Assembly: GCF_000729995.1 (NCBI RefSeq)
Contig: NZ_JNFG01000002.1
Coordinates: 99,428-163,427 of the forward strand
Length of the DNA stretch: 64,000 nucleotides
Direction of reading: 5' to 3'
From: Caballeronia sordidicola
GTDB taxonomy: Bacteria; Pseudomonadota; Gammaproteobacteria; Burkholderiales; Burkholderiaceae
This document shows positions 55,640 to 63,501 of this stretch, piece by piece (position 1 is the first letter of the stretch; every line of letters begins with the position of its first letter). The notes beneath the pieces are model-generated. The model did no database searches, was not told the origin of the DNA, and saw only the letters and a list, made by a program, of their open reading frames with translations. Both the position numbers and the translations under genes were made by a program.

Positions 55640-56293
55640 TTAGGCAGCACTGGCGATCGGCGCCTCAAGAAGACAGCCAAACTCGCGGGCAAAGTCGACC
55701 GAGACGCGCGCATGGACTGCGCCCTGCTTGTCAAAGAACCGCTGCGTCCCTCTAAGAGTGAACACACCTTCATGCCAGACGTTTGGGTGGATGTAGAGGC
55801 CCTGCTGTCCATCGAAGCGAAAGCACACGAACTTCTCCGGTGCAATGTCGTCCCCGGGCAATGCCAGTGGAATGTAGAACGGAAGATGGTCGAGTGGAAA
55901 GAACAGTTGTCCGCCGTCTGGGTGATAGTTCGCATGCCAAAGCAACATGCGTTCCGGGGCATTGGCGTTGTCGTCGCGGGCTGCTTCAGGCTCCCTTGCG
56001 TACGCAAGGATGTAGTTACCGCCCACGGCCTCGTTTCGACCGTAGAGAATATCCCCGCGCCATTCGCTCACAAATGTCCCTTCGGTTGTGCCTGCCTCAT
56101 CACCGGTTCCAGGATCGATGGGCCTTGTCCCCACCGCCGGCCATTGCACGATCTCGATGGAGCACTCGCTCGGGTCTGTCACAAGCCGGCCATATCCATC
56201 AAGTGTTGTAGGGGTCGCGTCGACCACGGGCATCGACACGCGTCGGAGGCCAGGAGGAAGGGCGGGGTTCAGGTAATCGATTTCGCGGGTCAT
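55640..56293 (-). CDS. ureidoglycolate-lyase-like protein
   Basis: A 217-residue protein. The middle and end (GTFVSEWRGDILYGRNEAVG, YHPDGGQLFFPLDHLPFYIP, VCFRFDGQQGLYIHPNVWHE, FTLRGTQRFFDKQGAVHARV) show the barrel of the ureidoglycolate lyase (AllA) family, with HPNVWHEGVF at the metal/active site region. The N-terminal 60 residues are less alike. It may act on a ureido or keto acid, but no purine-degradation gene is nearby, so the substrate is unsure. The ATG at 56293 is taken over a GTG two codons upstream; neither has a good ribosome-binding site. Confidence 0.6.
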   Translation of the reverse strand: MTREIDYLNPALPPGLRRVSMPVVDATPTTLDGYGRLVTDPSECSIEIVQWPAVGTRPIDPGTGDEAGTTEGTFVSEWRGDILYGRNEAVGGNYILAYAREPEAARDDNANAPERMLLWHANYHPDGGQLFFPLDHLPFYIPLALPGDDIAPEKFVCFRFDGQQGLYIHPNVWHEGVFTLRGTQRFFDKQGAVHARVSVDFAREFGCLLEAPIASAA

Positions 56294-56605
56294 TGACACA
56301 GTTTACACGAGTCGCCGATTCGACCGCAGGTGCTCGAACAAGGCGTTTAGCCGACCTTCGTACACGCGAAAACGGCCACTGCGGCAAGGTCGGACTGAAT
56401 GCCGGAAACGGGTCGGGTTGCGGCAGTCACGAACTATCGCCTACTGTGTATGTGCTTTGTGGAAGCGGTCGGGCGAATCGATTTGCCAGTCAAGACCTCA
56501 ACGGGCTTTGGAGTAAATTGGACAGCGTCGAATGCGACGAGCGCTGCACCATCCGCATTACGCGCACTGGCGAACGCTCAAGGACGACGTCACATGGAGG
56601 GGAGA
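56294..56605. other. intergenic region without supported gene
   Basis: 312 bp between divergent genes. The DUF4142 open frame extends through it without a usable start. Near 56370 a stretch (GAAAACGGCCACTGCGGCAA) resembles the dispersed repeats of this window, weakly. Confidence 0.4.
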
Positions 56606-57187
56606 GTGCAAGCCAAACGCACTGCCACGGTGCTGCTGTTCGTTCTCGCATGGATGAGTCACGCGTATGGGCAGGGGGAGCATCTGACCGATGCACAAAT
56701 TGCTGGCGTCGTTTTCGTGGCGAATCAGGCGGAAATTGCAGCAGGAGAGTCAGCGTTGCGCAGAACCCAGTCCAGGAGCGTGCAGGCCTTAGCAAGGCGG
56801 ATAGTGGCGGAGCATGGGCAGGTCAATCAGGAGATCATCGCACTCACGCAGAGACTGGCAGCAACCCTGCAACGAAGTGCGACGAGCGACGCACTAACGA
56901 ATCAGAGCGTTGACGATCTGGCGAGACTCAACGAAGTCGAAACGCGCGGATTCGACGAAGCGTACCTTGATCGCGAGGTCACCTACCTTCAGCAGTTGGT
57001 CAAAGCTGTGGACACCTTCATTCGGTCCGCGACGAGCGCGGAACTGAAGATGCTCCTGGTCCGATTTCGCCCGTTCTTCATTCTTCATCTCGACCAAGCT
57101 CAACGATTGAAGTTGGCGATAGGGTCTAATCTCTTCGAGCTTCCGCACGTTCCTTTAGAGAACGAAGCCATTCTTCGTGCGACGTAA
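56606..57187 (+). CDS. DUF4142 family exported protein
   Basis: A 193-residue protein with a signal peptide (KRTATVLLFVLAWMSHAYGQ). The mature part is the four-helix, ferritin-like DUF4142 fold: LTDAQIAGVVFVANQAEIAA, ALARRIVAEHGQVNQEIIAL and AYLDREVTYLQQLVKAVDTF. GTG at 56606 has GGAGG 5 bases upstream and fits the signal peptide; ATG at 56594 is the alternative. Its 3' end overlaps the convergent SRPBCC gene by 62 bases. Members are envelope proteins of unknown function, often linked to stress. Confidence 0.85.
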   Translation: MQAKRTATVLLFVLAWMSHAYGQGEHLTDAQIAGVVFVANQAEIAAGESALRRTQSRSVQALARRIVAEHGQVNQEIIALTQRLAATLQRSATSDALTNQSVDDLARLNEVETRGFDEAYLDREVTYLQQLVKAVDTFIRSATSAELKMLLVRFRPFFILHLDQAQRLKLAIGSNLFELPHVPLENEAILRAT

Positions 57188-57650
57188 GAAGCCGGTCGCG
57201 CGTACGCGCACGCAGAAAGAAAAGAAACAAGCCGATCTGTGACTCTTCTGTGATGACGCGACAGCCGCGCGGACTCGGCTCGATGTACCAAGCGTGTGAG
57301 CCGCTCGTTCCAGCGGGCCCCTTCGCCGACCAAACGAGCATTCGATGCGGTTCGAACGTGACGACTTCAGGCTCAAAATAAAAGCCTAGCGTCTTAAATC
57401 GAAACTTCGATCCGGGGTTCAATCGCGAGCCTCCGCGGAGTGTGGAGACGTCCGAGCAATGCTTGTACCACTGCGGCCACGCAACGCAATCGACGAGCTG
57501 CGACCAGACCGTTTCAGGAGAAGCTTCAATATCGACGATATTTTGCGCGAACACCATCGCCGACGCGGGTGCGTGCTCGGCGGGCCAAGTGATACGCGGG
57601 TCTGGAGTTCGTGCGGGCTTCGTCAAACTCTCCTCCGAACGTTGAAACAT
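57126..57650 (-). CDS. SRPBCC (START-like) family protein
   Basis: A 174-residue protein: after about 30 residues the START-like fold runs AQNIVDIEASPETVWSQLVD, WPQWYKHCSDVSTL, FRFKTLGFYFEPEVVTFEPH, MLVWSAKGPAGTSGSHAWYI and CRVITEESQIG. SRPBCC proteins bind hydrophobic ligands. The N-terminus is uncertain: an inner Met at 57557 begins the domain and could be the true start. It overlaps the convergent DUF4142 gene by 62 bases. Confidence 0.82.
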   Translation of the reverse strand: MFQRSEESLTKPARTPDPRITWPAEHAPASAMVFAQNIVDIEASPETVWSQLVDCVAWPQWYKHCSDVSTLRGGSRLNPGSKFRFKTLGFYFEPEVVTFEPHRMLVWSAKGPAGTSGSHAWYIEPSPRGCRVITEESQIGLFLFFLRARTRDRLLTSHEEWLRSLKERAEARRD

Positions 57651-57728
57651 ACTAATGCGCGAAAGCCCGCGCTAGCTGCCGTGATGGTCATGCGCTGCCG
57701 CGCGGCAAGCCTAAAACACGGTCGTCGG

Positions 57729-58595
57729 TCAGTGTTCGTCAGAGTATTTCTTTACCCAACTGGCAAATGTTAGTAGCTGCGGATATTCTTGCCGCACCTG
57801 GGCAATGTTCGCTTTGAAGCCCTGTTCGCGAATCCAGGTGAACATGTCCAAGAACTCCTTTGGCATCATCTTCTTGGCCAGAAAGGTGGGAATCGGCGCC
57901 ACCCAAGCCTTGTGCCCGGTGACGGTCTTGAAGGTCTTGATTATGTCGCCGACGCTCAACTCGTCCCCGGCGAGCGGGATAACGCGTCCGGCGTAGCGCT
58001 CTGGCTCTTCGAGCGCACGCGCGGCAAACCAACCGATGTCATAGGTGGCCACGAATTGGACGCGGTGTGAAAGTCCAAAGTTCGCTCTGAACATTCCGAG
58101 GAACATTCCGCGCTGCATCGCTGGGGCGCCAAACGCATCCATGAAACCGACCGGACGCAGAATCGTCGCCGGGAGTTTTAGATTACGGATGTGTTGCTCG
58201 ATAGCCCATTTGCTCTCGTAGTGGTGGAGGCCGCTTTTACGCTCGACCCCCTCCGCCGATGAGTAGACGAGATGAGGGCTGCCCGATGCCTTTACCGCAT
58301 CGGCAAACCGCTTCCCGTGTAGCTCCTCCGCCGCGGTTCCACCCTTTTCCGTCCATTGCTGCACCGAAAACGCAGCGGAGACGCCTGCCAACGCCGTCAT
58401 AAGCGAAGCCTCGTCGTCGAAGTCACCCTTGACTAGCTCCACGCCACGCGCGGCCAGGCTCTTGGCCTTCGGCGATTCCAAGTTTCGCGTCAGAACCCTC
58501 ACGCGAAGCTTTTTCGCCGCCAACAAATGAGTGACGGTCGCACCGCCCTGACTGCCGGTTCCACCAGTAACAAGCACCACGTTTTCATTAGACAT
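57729..58595 (-). CDS. NmrA-like NAD(P)-binding protein
   Basis: A 288-residue atypical SDR of the NmrA/HSCARG group: VVLVTGGTGSQGGATVTHLL is the dinucleotide motif (GxxGxxG), followed by RVRVLTRNLESPKAKSLAAR, VKGDFDDEASLMTALAGVSA, VYSSAEGVERKSGLHHYESK and LKLPATILRPVGFMDAF. The Tyr-x3-Lys of classical SDRs is absent, as in the family; these proteins often sense the NADP/NADPH ratio. ATG at 58595 is preferred, with AAGAAGG 10 bases upstream. It stands between SRPBCC and a 113-residue unknown protein on the same strand. Confidence 0.88.
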   Translation of the reverse strand: MSNENVVLVTGGTGSQGGATVTHLLAAKKLRVRVLTRNLESPKAKSLAARGVELVKGDFDDEASLMTALAGVSAAFSVQQWTEKGGTAAEELHGKRFADAVKASGSPHLVYSSAEGVERKSGLHHYESKWAIEQHIRNLKLPATILRPVGFMDAFGAPAMQRGMFLGMFRANFGLSHRVQFVATYDIGWFAARALEEPERYAGRVIPLAGDELSVGDIIKTFKTVTGHKAWVAPIPTFLAKKMMPKEFLDMFTWIREQGFKANIAQVRQEYPQLLTFASWVKKYSDEH

Positions 58596-58658
58596 CGATT
58601 TCATACCTTCTTGAATGTACTGAGGGAAGCGTGTCGGAACACCGCAAGAGATCTCCGA

Positions 58659-59000
58659 TCAGAAGACTGAAGACGGTGACCGGTCAGGCGCCTGCCTATA
58701 CGAATCTCCACTTGTCGCCACGAGCGACATGCCCACCTGGTCTGGACTTACGACAGGGGCGCTCGCCAACAATTCCGATCGAAACTTCTTGAACGATGGA
58801 AGGCCGGTGACGACTGCAGACGGATCGTCTTGAGAGGTCACCAGGTGAAGAAAGGTTTGCCCGTCCTCTTCAAGGAATATCCGATAGGAAAGGCCAGGCA
58901 CCGAAGCCGCCGTCAGCGCTGCGATGAACTCGTCAAGGTTTTGCCTGTTCTGCGCAACGTACTCCGGCTTCACCTTGTATCGATGGCGTGTGATTCTCAT
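58659..59000 (-). CDS. small conserved protein, dimeric alpha-beta barrel-like
   Basis: A 113-residue protein with GAGGATAACAAA before the ATG. RHRYKVKPEYVAQNRQNLDE, LTAASVPGLSYRIFLEEDGQ and TFLHLVTSQDDPSAVVTGLP resemble the ferredoxin-like, dimeric alpha/beta barrel proteins that include antibiotic monooxygenases, but the match is only by pattern. It is 64 bases upstream of the NmrA gene on the same strand and probably cotranscribed. Confidence 0.72.
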   Translation of the reverse strand: MRITRHRYKVKPEYVAQNRQNLDEFIAALTAASVPGLSYRIFLEEDGQTFLHLVTSQDDPSAVVTGLPSFKKFRSELLASAPVVSPDQVGMSLVATSGDSYRQAPDRSPSSVF

Positions 59001-59066
59001 TTTGTTATCCTCACAACCTAGGCTTGGGGGTTGGCAAGCGAGGCACAGATGCGGACGTACAGCGCC

Positions 59067-59259
59067 TCAGCCTCGTTAGTTGGAATCCGCGCTCCACAGC
59101 TTGGCGCACTCAAGCACGAAGTCACTAGACGAGCTCGGGCTGCGGCCAAGACGTTGGCGCAAACGCTCAAGTCCGGCGGCGTTCGATACGGGGCCGTCCC
59201 CGTTGGTTGACAACAACCGAGCCGACGTTGCCGGTGGCGCCCGTGACTAAAACACTCAT
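59067..59259 (-). pseudogene. NmrA-type NAD(P)-binding protein, internally deleted
   Basis: Starting ATG 59259 with GGAGAAAAAC directly upstream, the frame reads MSVLVTGATGNVGSVVVNQR, the first strand and glycine motif of an NmrA/NAD(P)-binding protein, and then loses the family pattern and soon stops. In another frame the next bases give SNAAGLERLRQRLGRSPSSS and FVLECAKLWSADSN, which may be the gene's original end. About 250 codons are missing. It begins 25 bases after the dehalogenase stop on the same strand, so it was once the next gene of the operon. Confidence 0.65.
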
Positions 59260-59283
59260 GTTTTTCTCCGATATTGTTAAAAG

Positions 59284-60174
59284 TTAGCTGGCTTGGCCAT
59301 GCGCCTGGTGGCGCGTTTCGACGACGAACTGTCTCAGTGCGGCACCGATCTCGTTGGGCGAATCCTCCTGCAGGAAGTGGCGTCCCTTTACGGTGACCTC
59401 GCGCTGGTTTTTCAAGGTCCGGCAGAACCGCTGGTTTGCGCTGCCCGCCGAGATGACCGCTCCGGGTTCGCCGGCGACGAACAGTTTCGGCATCTCGCTT
59501 TGGCTAAGCCATGTGGCATATGCCCGGATGATCGACGTCACGTCCTCGGGTTCGCCGTCGATGGAGGCTTGTCGCGGCCAAATCAACGTCGGTAGCCGTG
59601 CTTCGCGCTCGGCGAAAGGAGCGCGATAGGCCTCCATCTCCTCCTCGCCAAGGGTCCGAATGATCGCCCCTGGCAGTACCTTTTCGACGAAGAAGTTCTG
59701 GTCCAGAACGAGGTGTTCGCCTTCGCTCGATCGAAGCGCGCGAAAAATGCCTGCTGCTTCGCCGAAATTATCCCAGCCGAACGGCTGGACAAGTGCTTCC
59801 ATGTAAGCGATCGCCGCGATTTGATCCGGATGGCGGTAAGCGCGGTGAAAACCGAGCGCGGAGCCCCAGTCATGGACGACCAGGATGGCCTTGCTCAAGT
59901 TCATGGCGTCGAACCAGGCGTCGAGGTAGCGGGCATGATCGACGAAGCGGTAGGAGTAGGTAGGCGACTTGCCCGATTGGCCCATGCCGACCAAGTCTGG
60001 AGCAAGACACCGTCCAATGTCGCTGACGTGCGCAATGATGTTCCGCCAAAGGTACGAAGACGTCGGATTGCCGTGCAGGAAAACTATGGGCTCGCCTTCG
60101 CCCACGTCTACATAGCTTATCTCAGTGTCAAGGACTGCTACACGCTTTCTTGGATGTGGATCGGAGGCTGTCAT
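59284..60174 (-). CDS. dhaA: haloalkane dehalogenase
   Basis: A 296-residue alpha/beta hydrolase with all five catalytic residues of the DhaA (HLD-II) group: Asn36 in FLHGNPTSSYLWRNI, nucleophile Asp102 and halide-binding Trp103 in VVHDWGSALGFHRAYRHPD, acid Glu126 in AYMEALVQPFGWDNF, and base His266 in GRHFLQEDSPNEIG. It cleaves carbon-halogen bonds of haloalkanes with water to give alcohol and halide, in the cytoplasm. AGGAGTCAAAC precedes the ATG. It is divergent from a MarR gene with a palindromic operator between, and followed by a decayed NmrA gene. Confidence 0.93.
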   Translation of the reverse strand: MTASDPHPRKRVAVLDTEISYVDVGEGEPIVFLHGNPTSSYLWRNIIAHVSDIGRCLAPDLVGMGQSGKSPTYSYRFVDHARYLDAWFDAMNLSKAILVVHDWGSALGFHRAYRHPDQIAAIAYMEALVQPFGWDNFGEAAGIFRALRSSEGEHLVLDQNFFVEKVLPGAIIRTLGEEEMEAYRAPFAEREARLPTLIWPRQASIDGEPEDVTSIIRAYATWLSQSEMPKLFVAGEPGAVISAGSANQRFCRTLKNQREVTVKGRHFLQEDSPNEIGAALRQFVVETRHQAHGQAS

Positions 60175-60268
60175 GTTTGACTCCTGTCAAAAGGTTTTGG
60201 CAATCTTCAAAGCAAGCGCGCGGCCGCGACGGCGCCATCGCGGCCGCGATCTGGTAAACTACCTTGAC

Positions 60269-60280
60269 GACAGAAGGTAA
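60269..60280. promoter_or_regulatory. possible second operator half-sites
   Basis: TACCTT at about 60270 and AAGGTA at about 60284 form an inverted repeat with 8 bases between them, next to the larger palindrome. It could be a second regulator contact or part of the dhaA promoter. Confidence 0.3.
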
Positions 60281-60286
60281 AGTACA

Positions 60287-60302
60287 TTGACTATATAGTC
60301 AA
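60287..60302. promoter_or_regulatory. perfect 16-bp palindrome, likely MarR operator
   Basis: TTGACTATATAGTCAA in the 169-bp gap between dhaA and the marR gene. MarR-type operators commonly have this TTGAC...GTCAA form. Each half is also a consensus-like -35 box: on the minus strand TTGACT is 17 bases from TACCTT, toward dhaA; on the plus strand it faces GATAAT, toward marR. Binding there would shut off both genes. Confidence 0.7.
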
Positions 60303-60343
60303 GAATCTTGATGATAATTTAATCTGTGACGGCATAGACGCTC

Positions 60344-60799
60344 GTGAGTAACTCAAAGGAAGAAAAGGAAGACAACTTTGCACCGGCCCTGGCTGCCGCC
60401 GGCCGCGCCTTGACCGCCACCATGATGGCCAAGGTTGCTAGTTGTGGATTCAACGACGTGACGCCCGCCTTCTCGAGCCTCATGCCGCTGTTGGATGCGA
60501 CCGGCGCCCGTCCCAGCACCCTGGCGCAGCGAGCCGGAATCACCAAACAGGCTATGAGTCAGCTGGTTCGGGAACTGGAAACACGCGGCTATGTCGAGCA
60601 GGTACCTGACTCAACCGACACACGCGCCAAGATCGTGCGCCTGACAAAGCGCGGGGTCGCCTTACACGCGGCGTCTGCGGAGGTGAGACGGGAACTGCAG
60701 TCCGTTGCTCTCGCGAAGCTTGGCAAATCGAGAGTATCGCGGTTGCGGCGGGATCTCCTGGAGCTTGCCGCCGCTCTTGAGGAAATGCGCACGCGCTGA
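60344..60799 (+). CDS. MarR family transcriptional regulator
   Basis: A 151-residue MarR protein. PSTLAQRAGITKQAMSQLVR is the recognition helix, LETRGYVEQVPDSTDTRAKI the wing with Asp and Arg, and the ends are long dimer helices. GTG at 60344 is the only reasonable start, with a poor ribosome-binding site. It is divergent from dhaA and the palindrome 42 bases upstream is its likely operator; it is probably a repressor of the dehalogenase released by a haloalkane or its product, which is an inference. Confidence 0.9.
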   Translation: MSNSKEEKEDNFAPALAAAGRALTATMMAKVASCGFNDVTPAFSSLMPLLDATGARPSTLAQRAGITKQAMSQLVRELETRGYVEQVPDSTDTRAKIVRLTKRGVALHAASAEVRRELQSVALAKLGKSRVSRLRRDLLELAAALEEMRTR

Positions 60800-61390
60800 A
60801 AACGTGAGGCGGGTTCTGGTACCGCCGCAAAAGGGAGTAGGGGCGCATGCGCATTGCGGCCCTCTTGCTGCCCAGCGGCAAACCGATCAACGAGCCGATC
60901 AACGAGCCGATCGTCGAGCACGGACCATTCGTGATGAATACAGAGGCCGAAGTCGTCGAAGCTAACGCGGACTTGAATAGCGGTAAATTCGGTGAGATTG
61001 CCCATTAAGCTAGCGTCGATGGCCTGTCTGGCGCGGTGGCGAAGACATCGCGCCGCGGCATATGCATGATCTCGGTGGCTCCGCGGTGGCTACACTGCAA
61101 AAGAGTGCACCGTACGCTGTTTTGCATAATCTGAATGACTGCTTTCGAGAAAGGCGAACCGCAGTGGAGGGTCGAGTACTGCCGATCGCCGTCAGGTTGA
61201 GACCGGCCAGCTTCGGTCCTTGGACACCAGCGCTTGGATCGCCGACAATCGCTAGATATTGAAAACCCGCAACGAAGGAATGGAAAGCCGGTCGGCGGAA
61301 AGCAGTCTTTCGTCTTGACGGAGGGCCGGCCCGAAATAATTCTTGATGCGGTATTCGAACCAAGCCGATCAATGTTGTTATGGAGAGTGC
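60800..61390. other. intergenic region with dispersed repeat
   Basis: 591 bp between two plus-strand genes. It includes two copies of GATCAACGAGCC in tandem (about 60888-60912) and repeat copy B at 61137-61189. No gene is supported. Confidence 0.45.
61137..61189 (+). repeat. dispersed intergenic repeat, copy B
   Basis: Shares TCGAGAAA, GAGGGTCG and TGCCGATCGC with copy A at 55436-55488 in the same order and spacing, with scattered mismatches between. Confidence 0.6.
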
Positions 61391-61894
61391 ATGAGCGCGA
61401 AGGCCGATGAACTTGTTAGGAAGCTCGTACGAAATTTTAACGACATTGAGAAGACGGCGGAAGTTCGCTTGCCTCTATATGAGACGCTCAGTGCGCGGCT
61501 CGGAACGGATACAGCGGCGAAACACCTCGGCGCATCAGTTGATATTGTCGCTGCGGGAAAGCGGTCATGTCCGTATCACTTTCACCATGCGCAAGAGGAA
61601 ATGTTCGTTGTCCTCGAAGGGGATGGAACGCTGCGGGTTGCGGACGAGCTGATTCCGATCAGAGCCGGCGATGTAATTTTCATTCCTCCAGGCCCTGAAT
61701 ATCCGCATCAGATCATTAATTCATCGGAAGCGCCGCTCAAATACCTCTCGATCAGCACACGACAGGACCCGGAAGTCGTCGAATACCCGGACTCAGGGAA
61801 GTATCAGGCGATCGTTCGCGGCAAGGAGGAAGTACCCCTGCGCGTTGTTCAGCGAAAAGGTAATTCCCTTGATTACTGGGAAGACGAACCGTAA
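61391..61894 (+). CDS. cupin-domain protein
   Basis: A 167-residue cytoplasmic protein. PYHFHHAQEEMFVVLEGDGT is cupin motif 1 (two His and Glu) and GDVIFIPPGPEYPHQIINSS motif 2 (second His), the metal-binding set. The N-terminal 40 residues (VRLPLYETLSARLGTDTAAK) are outside the barrel. GGAGAGTGC precedes the ATG at 61391. The partner and substrate are unknown; single-domain cupins with this motif act as dioxygenases, isomerases or ligand-binding proteins. Confidence 0.85.
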   Translation: MSAKADELVRKLVRNFNDIEKTAEVRLPLYETLSARLGTDTAAKHLGASVDIVAAGKRSCPYHFHHAQEEMFVVLEGDGTLRVADELIPIRAGDVIFIPPGPEYPHQIINSSEAPLKYLSISTRQDPEVVEYPDSGKYQAIVRGKEEVPLRVVQRKGNSLDYWEDEP

Positions 61895-62055
61895 GTCTGA
61901 CGTGCGGCCATGAATAACCTTCACGAAGCTTGGCGCACGAACTCTGAGTGAGGCCCCCGAACGACCGCTTTGGAGACGTGCGTTGGTGAGCTTTGCCGCG
62001 AAGCAATCGTGTCAGTTTTTAGTACCGCGGCCAAGTCCGGGATCTGCCTCGCGTC

Positions 62056-62520
62056 TCACGGTACCATTTGCATGTCGCCCGAGGCTTGCGGCGGCAATTT
62101 GATCGATAGAACCTTGAACTCCCCACTGGTAGGCTCGGACCCGGCATGTGCCGTCCCCTTTGGGATAATGATCAGGTCCCCGGGGTGAATCTGGCGCTGC
62201 TCGTCTCCCAGCCAGAAAGTGCCACTTCCCGAGATCACGTACTGGATTTCGTCGGAGCCCATATGCGTATGCTTCGGCACGTTGCCTGTCTGCACCGCAA
62301 TGGTTCCGTTAGATGTTACTACCAGGCCCTTTGAACGCAAGGTCCCCATGTTCGGAACCTGTGCGCCAATATCAGCATCGGTCAGCGCCATCAGGTCTAT
62401 GATTTGCGCCGTGAGCTTGCCATTTGGCGTCTGGGCTTGAGCCGGCGTGCTCAGGTGAGACACAAACAGGCCGGCAACAAAGGCAGCGGGAATAGCCGCA
62501 AGATAGATGTGGCGATGCAT
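62056..62520 (-). CDS. exported cupin-domain protein
   Basis: A 154-residue protein with a Sec signal (RHIYLAAIPAAFVAGLFVSH, cleavage near AQAQ). Cupin motif 1 is KHTHMGSDEIQYVISGSGTF and motif 2 GDLIIIPKGTAHAGSEPTSG, so the metal ligands His, His, Glu and His are present and the domain should be periplasmic. ATG at 62520 has GGAACAG upstream; ATG at 62532 is also possible. It is convergent with the cytoplasmic cupin gene at 61894. Function not known. Confidence 0.82.
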   Translation of the reverse strand: MHRHIYLAAIPAAFVAGLFVSHLSTPAQAQTPNGKLTAQIIDLMALTDADIGAQVPNMGTLRSKGLVVTSNGTIAVQTGNVPKHTHMGSDEIQYVISGSGTFWLGDEQRQIHPGDLIIIPKGTAHAGSEPTSGEFKVLSIKLPPQASGDMQMVP

Positions 62521-62821
62521 GTTCTGTTCCATTTCGGTTGAGCCGGCGATTGATGGGAAGCGCAACGGCACCCATTGGGATGCTGAGTCGCTGATCGATT
62601 GTCACACCACAAACCGGCGCTTCGTAACCGGGACAACACCTGAGTGCGCAGCGGTGAACAAAACTTGCATCTCTCCGGGGAACGCTGGTGCGTGGGCCGC
62701 TCAGCAACGCATGTGAACGCCCCAAATTGCTCTTTGCTGGTTTGTTGAATAGCCACAGTTAATAACGCGACAAACTCCTATTCTTGAAGAGTCCATTCGG
62801 ACACAATCAAGGAGGAAGACT

Positions 62822-63127
62822 ATGCGCATGCTTCTCAACATACGAATACCTCACGAGCCATTCAACGCTTTTGTGCGCGATGGCTCCATCGGAGAGTTAA
62901 TCGAGAGGATTCTCGCAGAGATGAAACCGGAAGCCGCCTACTTTACCGAGCAGAACGGAACACGCGGAGCAATCTTCGTCGTGAACCTTGAGGAGCCGTC
63001 GCAGATTCCAAAATTCGCGGAACCGTGGTTTCTTACGTTCAACGCCGACTGCGAGTTTCGCGTGGTGATGGTGGCAGAAGACCTCAAGAAAGCTGGACTT
63101 GAAACGCTTGGCTCGAAGTGGAAGTAG
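62822..63127 (+). CDS. small conserved protein of unknown function
   Basis: A 101-residue protein with an excellent ribosome-binding site (AAGGAGGAAGACT). MLLNIRIPHEPFNAFVRDGS, RILAEMKPEAAYFTEQNGTR and FAEPWFLTFNADCEFRVVMV show a compact alpha/beta fold. Similar proteins in proteobacteria are sometimes labelled pantothenate synthetase-like without support. Its neighbours are an exported cupin and an SDR, and no job can be assigned. Confidence 0.75.
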   Translation: MRMLLNIRIPHEPFNAFVRDGSIGELIERILAEMKPEAAYFTEQNGTRGAIFVVNLEEPSQIPKFAEPWFLTFNADCEFRVVMVAEDLKKAGLETLGSKWK

Positions 63128-63191
63128 GGAGCGCGGCACGGCGTGTGAGTGACGCTAACAGCATGCCGTGCTGCCCCCCGCTTCGGCCGCC

Positions 63192-63467
63192 CTACTCAGA
63201 TGACCACTTGAGCTCGGAGAGCTGCCGTTCTGCATCAGGAAACGCGAGCGGCGGAGAAGGGTCGATTAGCCGCCATAGCGATCCTCCGTGTCTCGCGTCG
63301 CAGTTAATCGATTCGTATAACTGATCAGTTATTTTACCTGATGGCTCGGTGAACGCTTTGCCGCCTGGCGTCGCAACGAAATTTTCGCTTACCTGAAAAT
63401 CCTGCTTCGGCAGCAGGTCGACGACACGCTCAGCCGCGTTCACAAGGTTATGCCCAAAGTCGAGCAA
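63192..63467 (-). CDS. hypothetical protein downstream of the SDR
   Basis: A 91-residue open frame that starts TTG with GGAGGAAAACGCA before it, a strong ribosome-binding site. It begins LDFGHNLVNAAERVVDLLPK and continues with EPSGKITDQLYESINCDARH. There is no family I recognise. It follows the SDR gene on the same strand by 34 bases, so it is probably its operon partner. Confidence 0.5.
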   Translation of the reverse strand: MLDFGHNLVNAAERVVDLLPKQDFQVSENFVATPGGKAFTEPSGKITDQLYESINCDARHGGSLWRLIDPSPPLAFPDAERQLSELKWSSE

Positions 63468-63501
63468 TGCGTTTTCCTCCGCATGCTCGCTGGCTCGACG
63501 A

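Noticed and set aside
58659-60174. A haloalkane-catabolic operon including the small protein and NmrA gene
   Set aside because: The genes share a strand, but a decayed remnant and a gap separate dhaA from them, and nothing links their functions.
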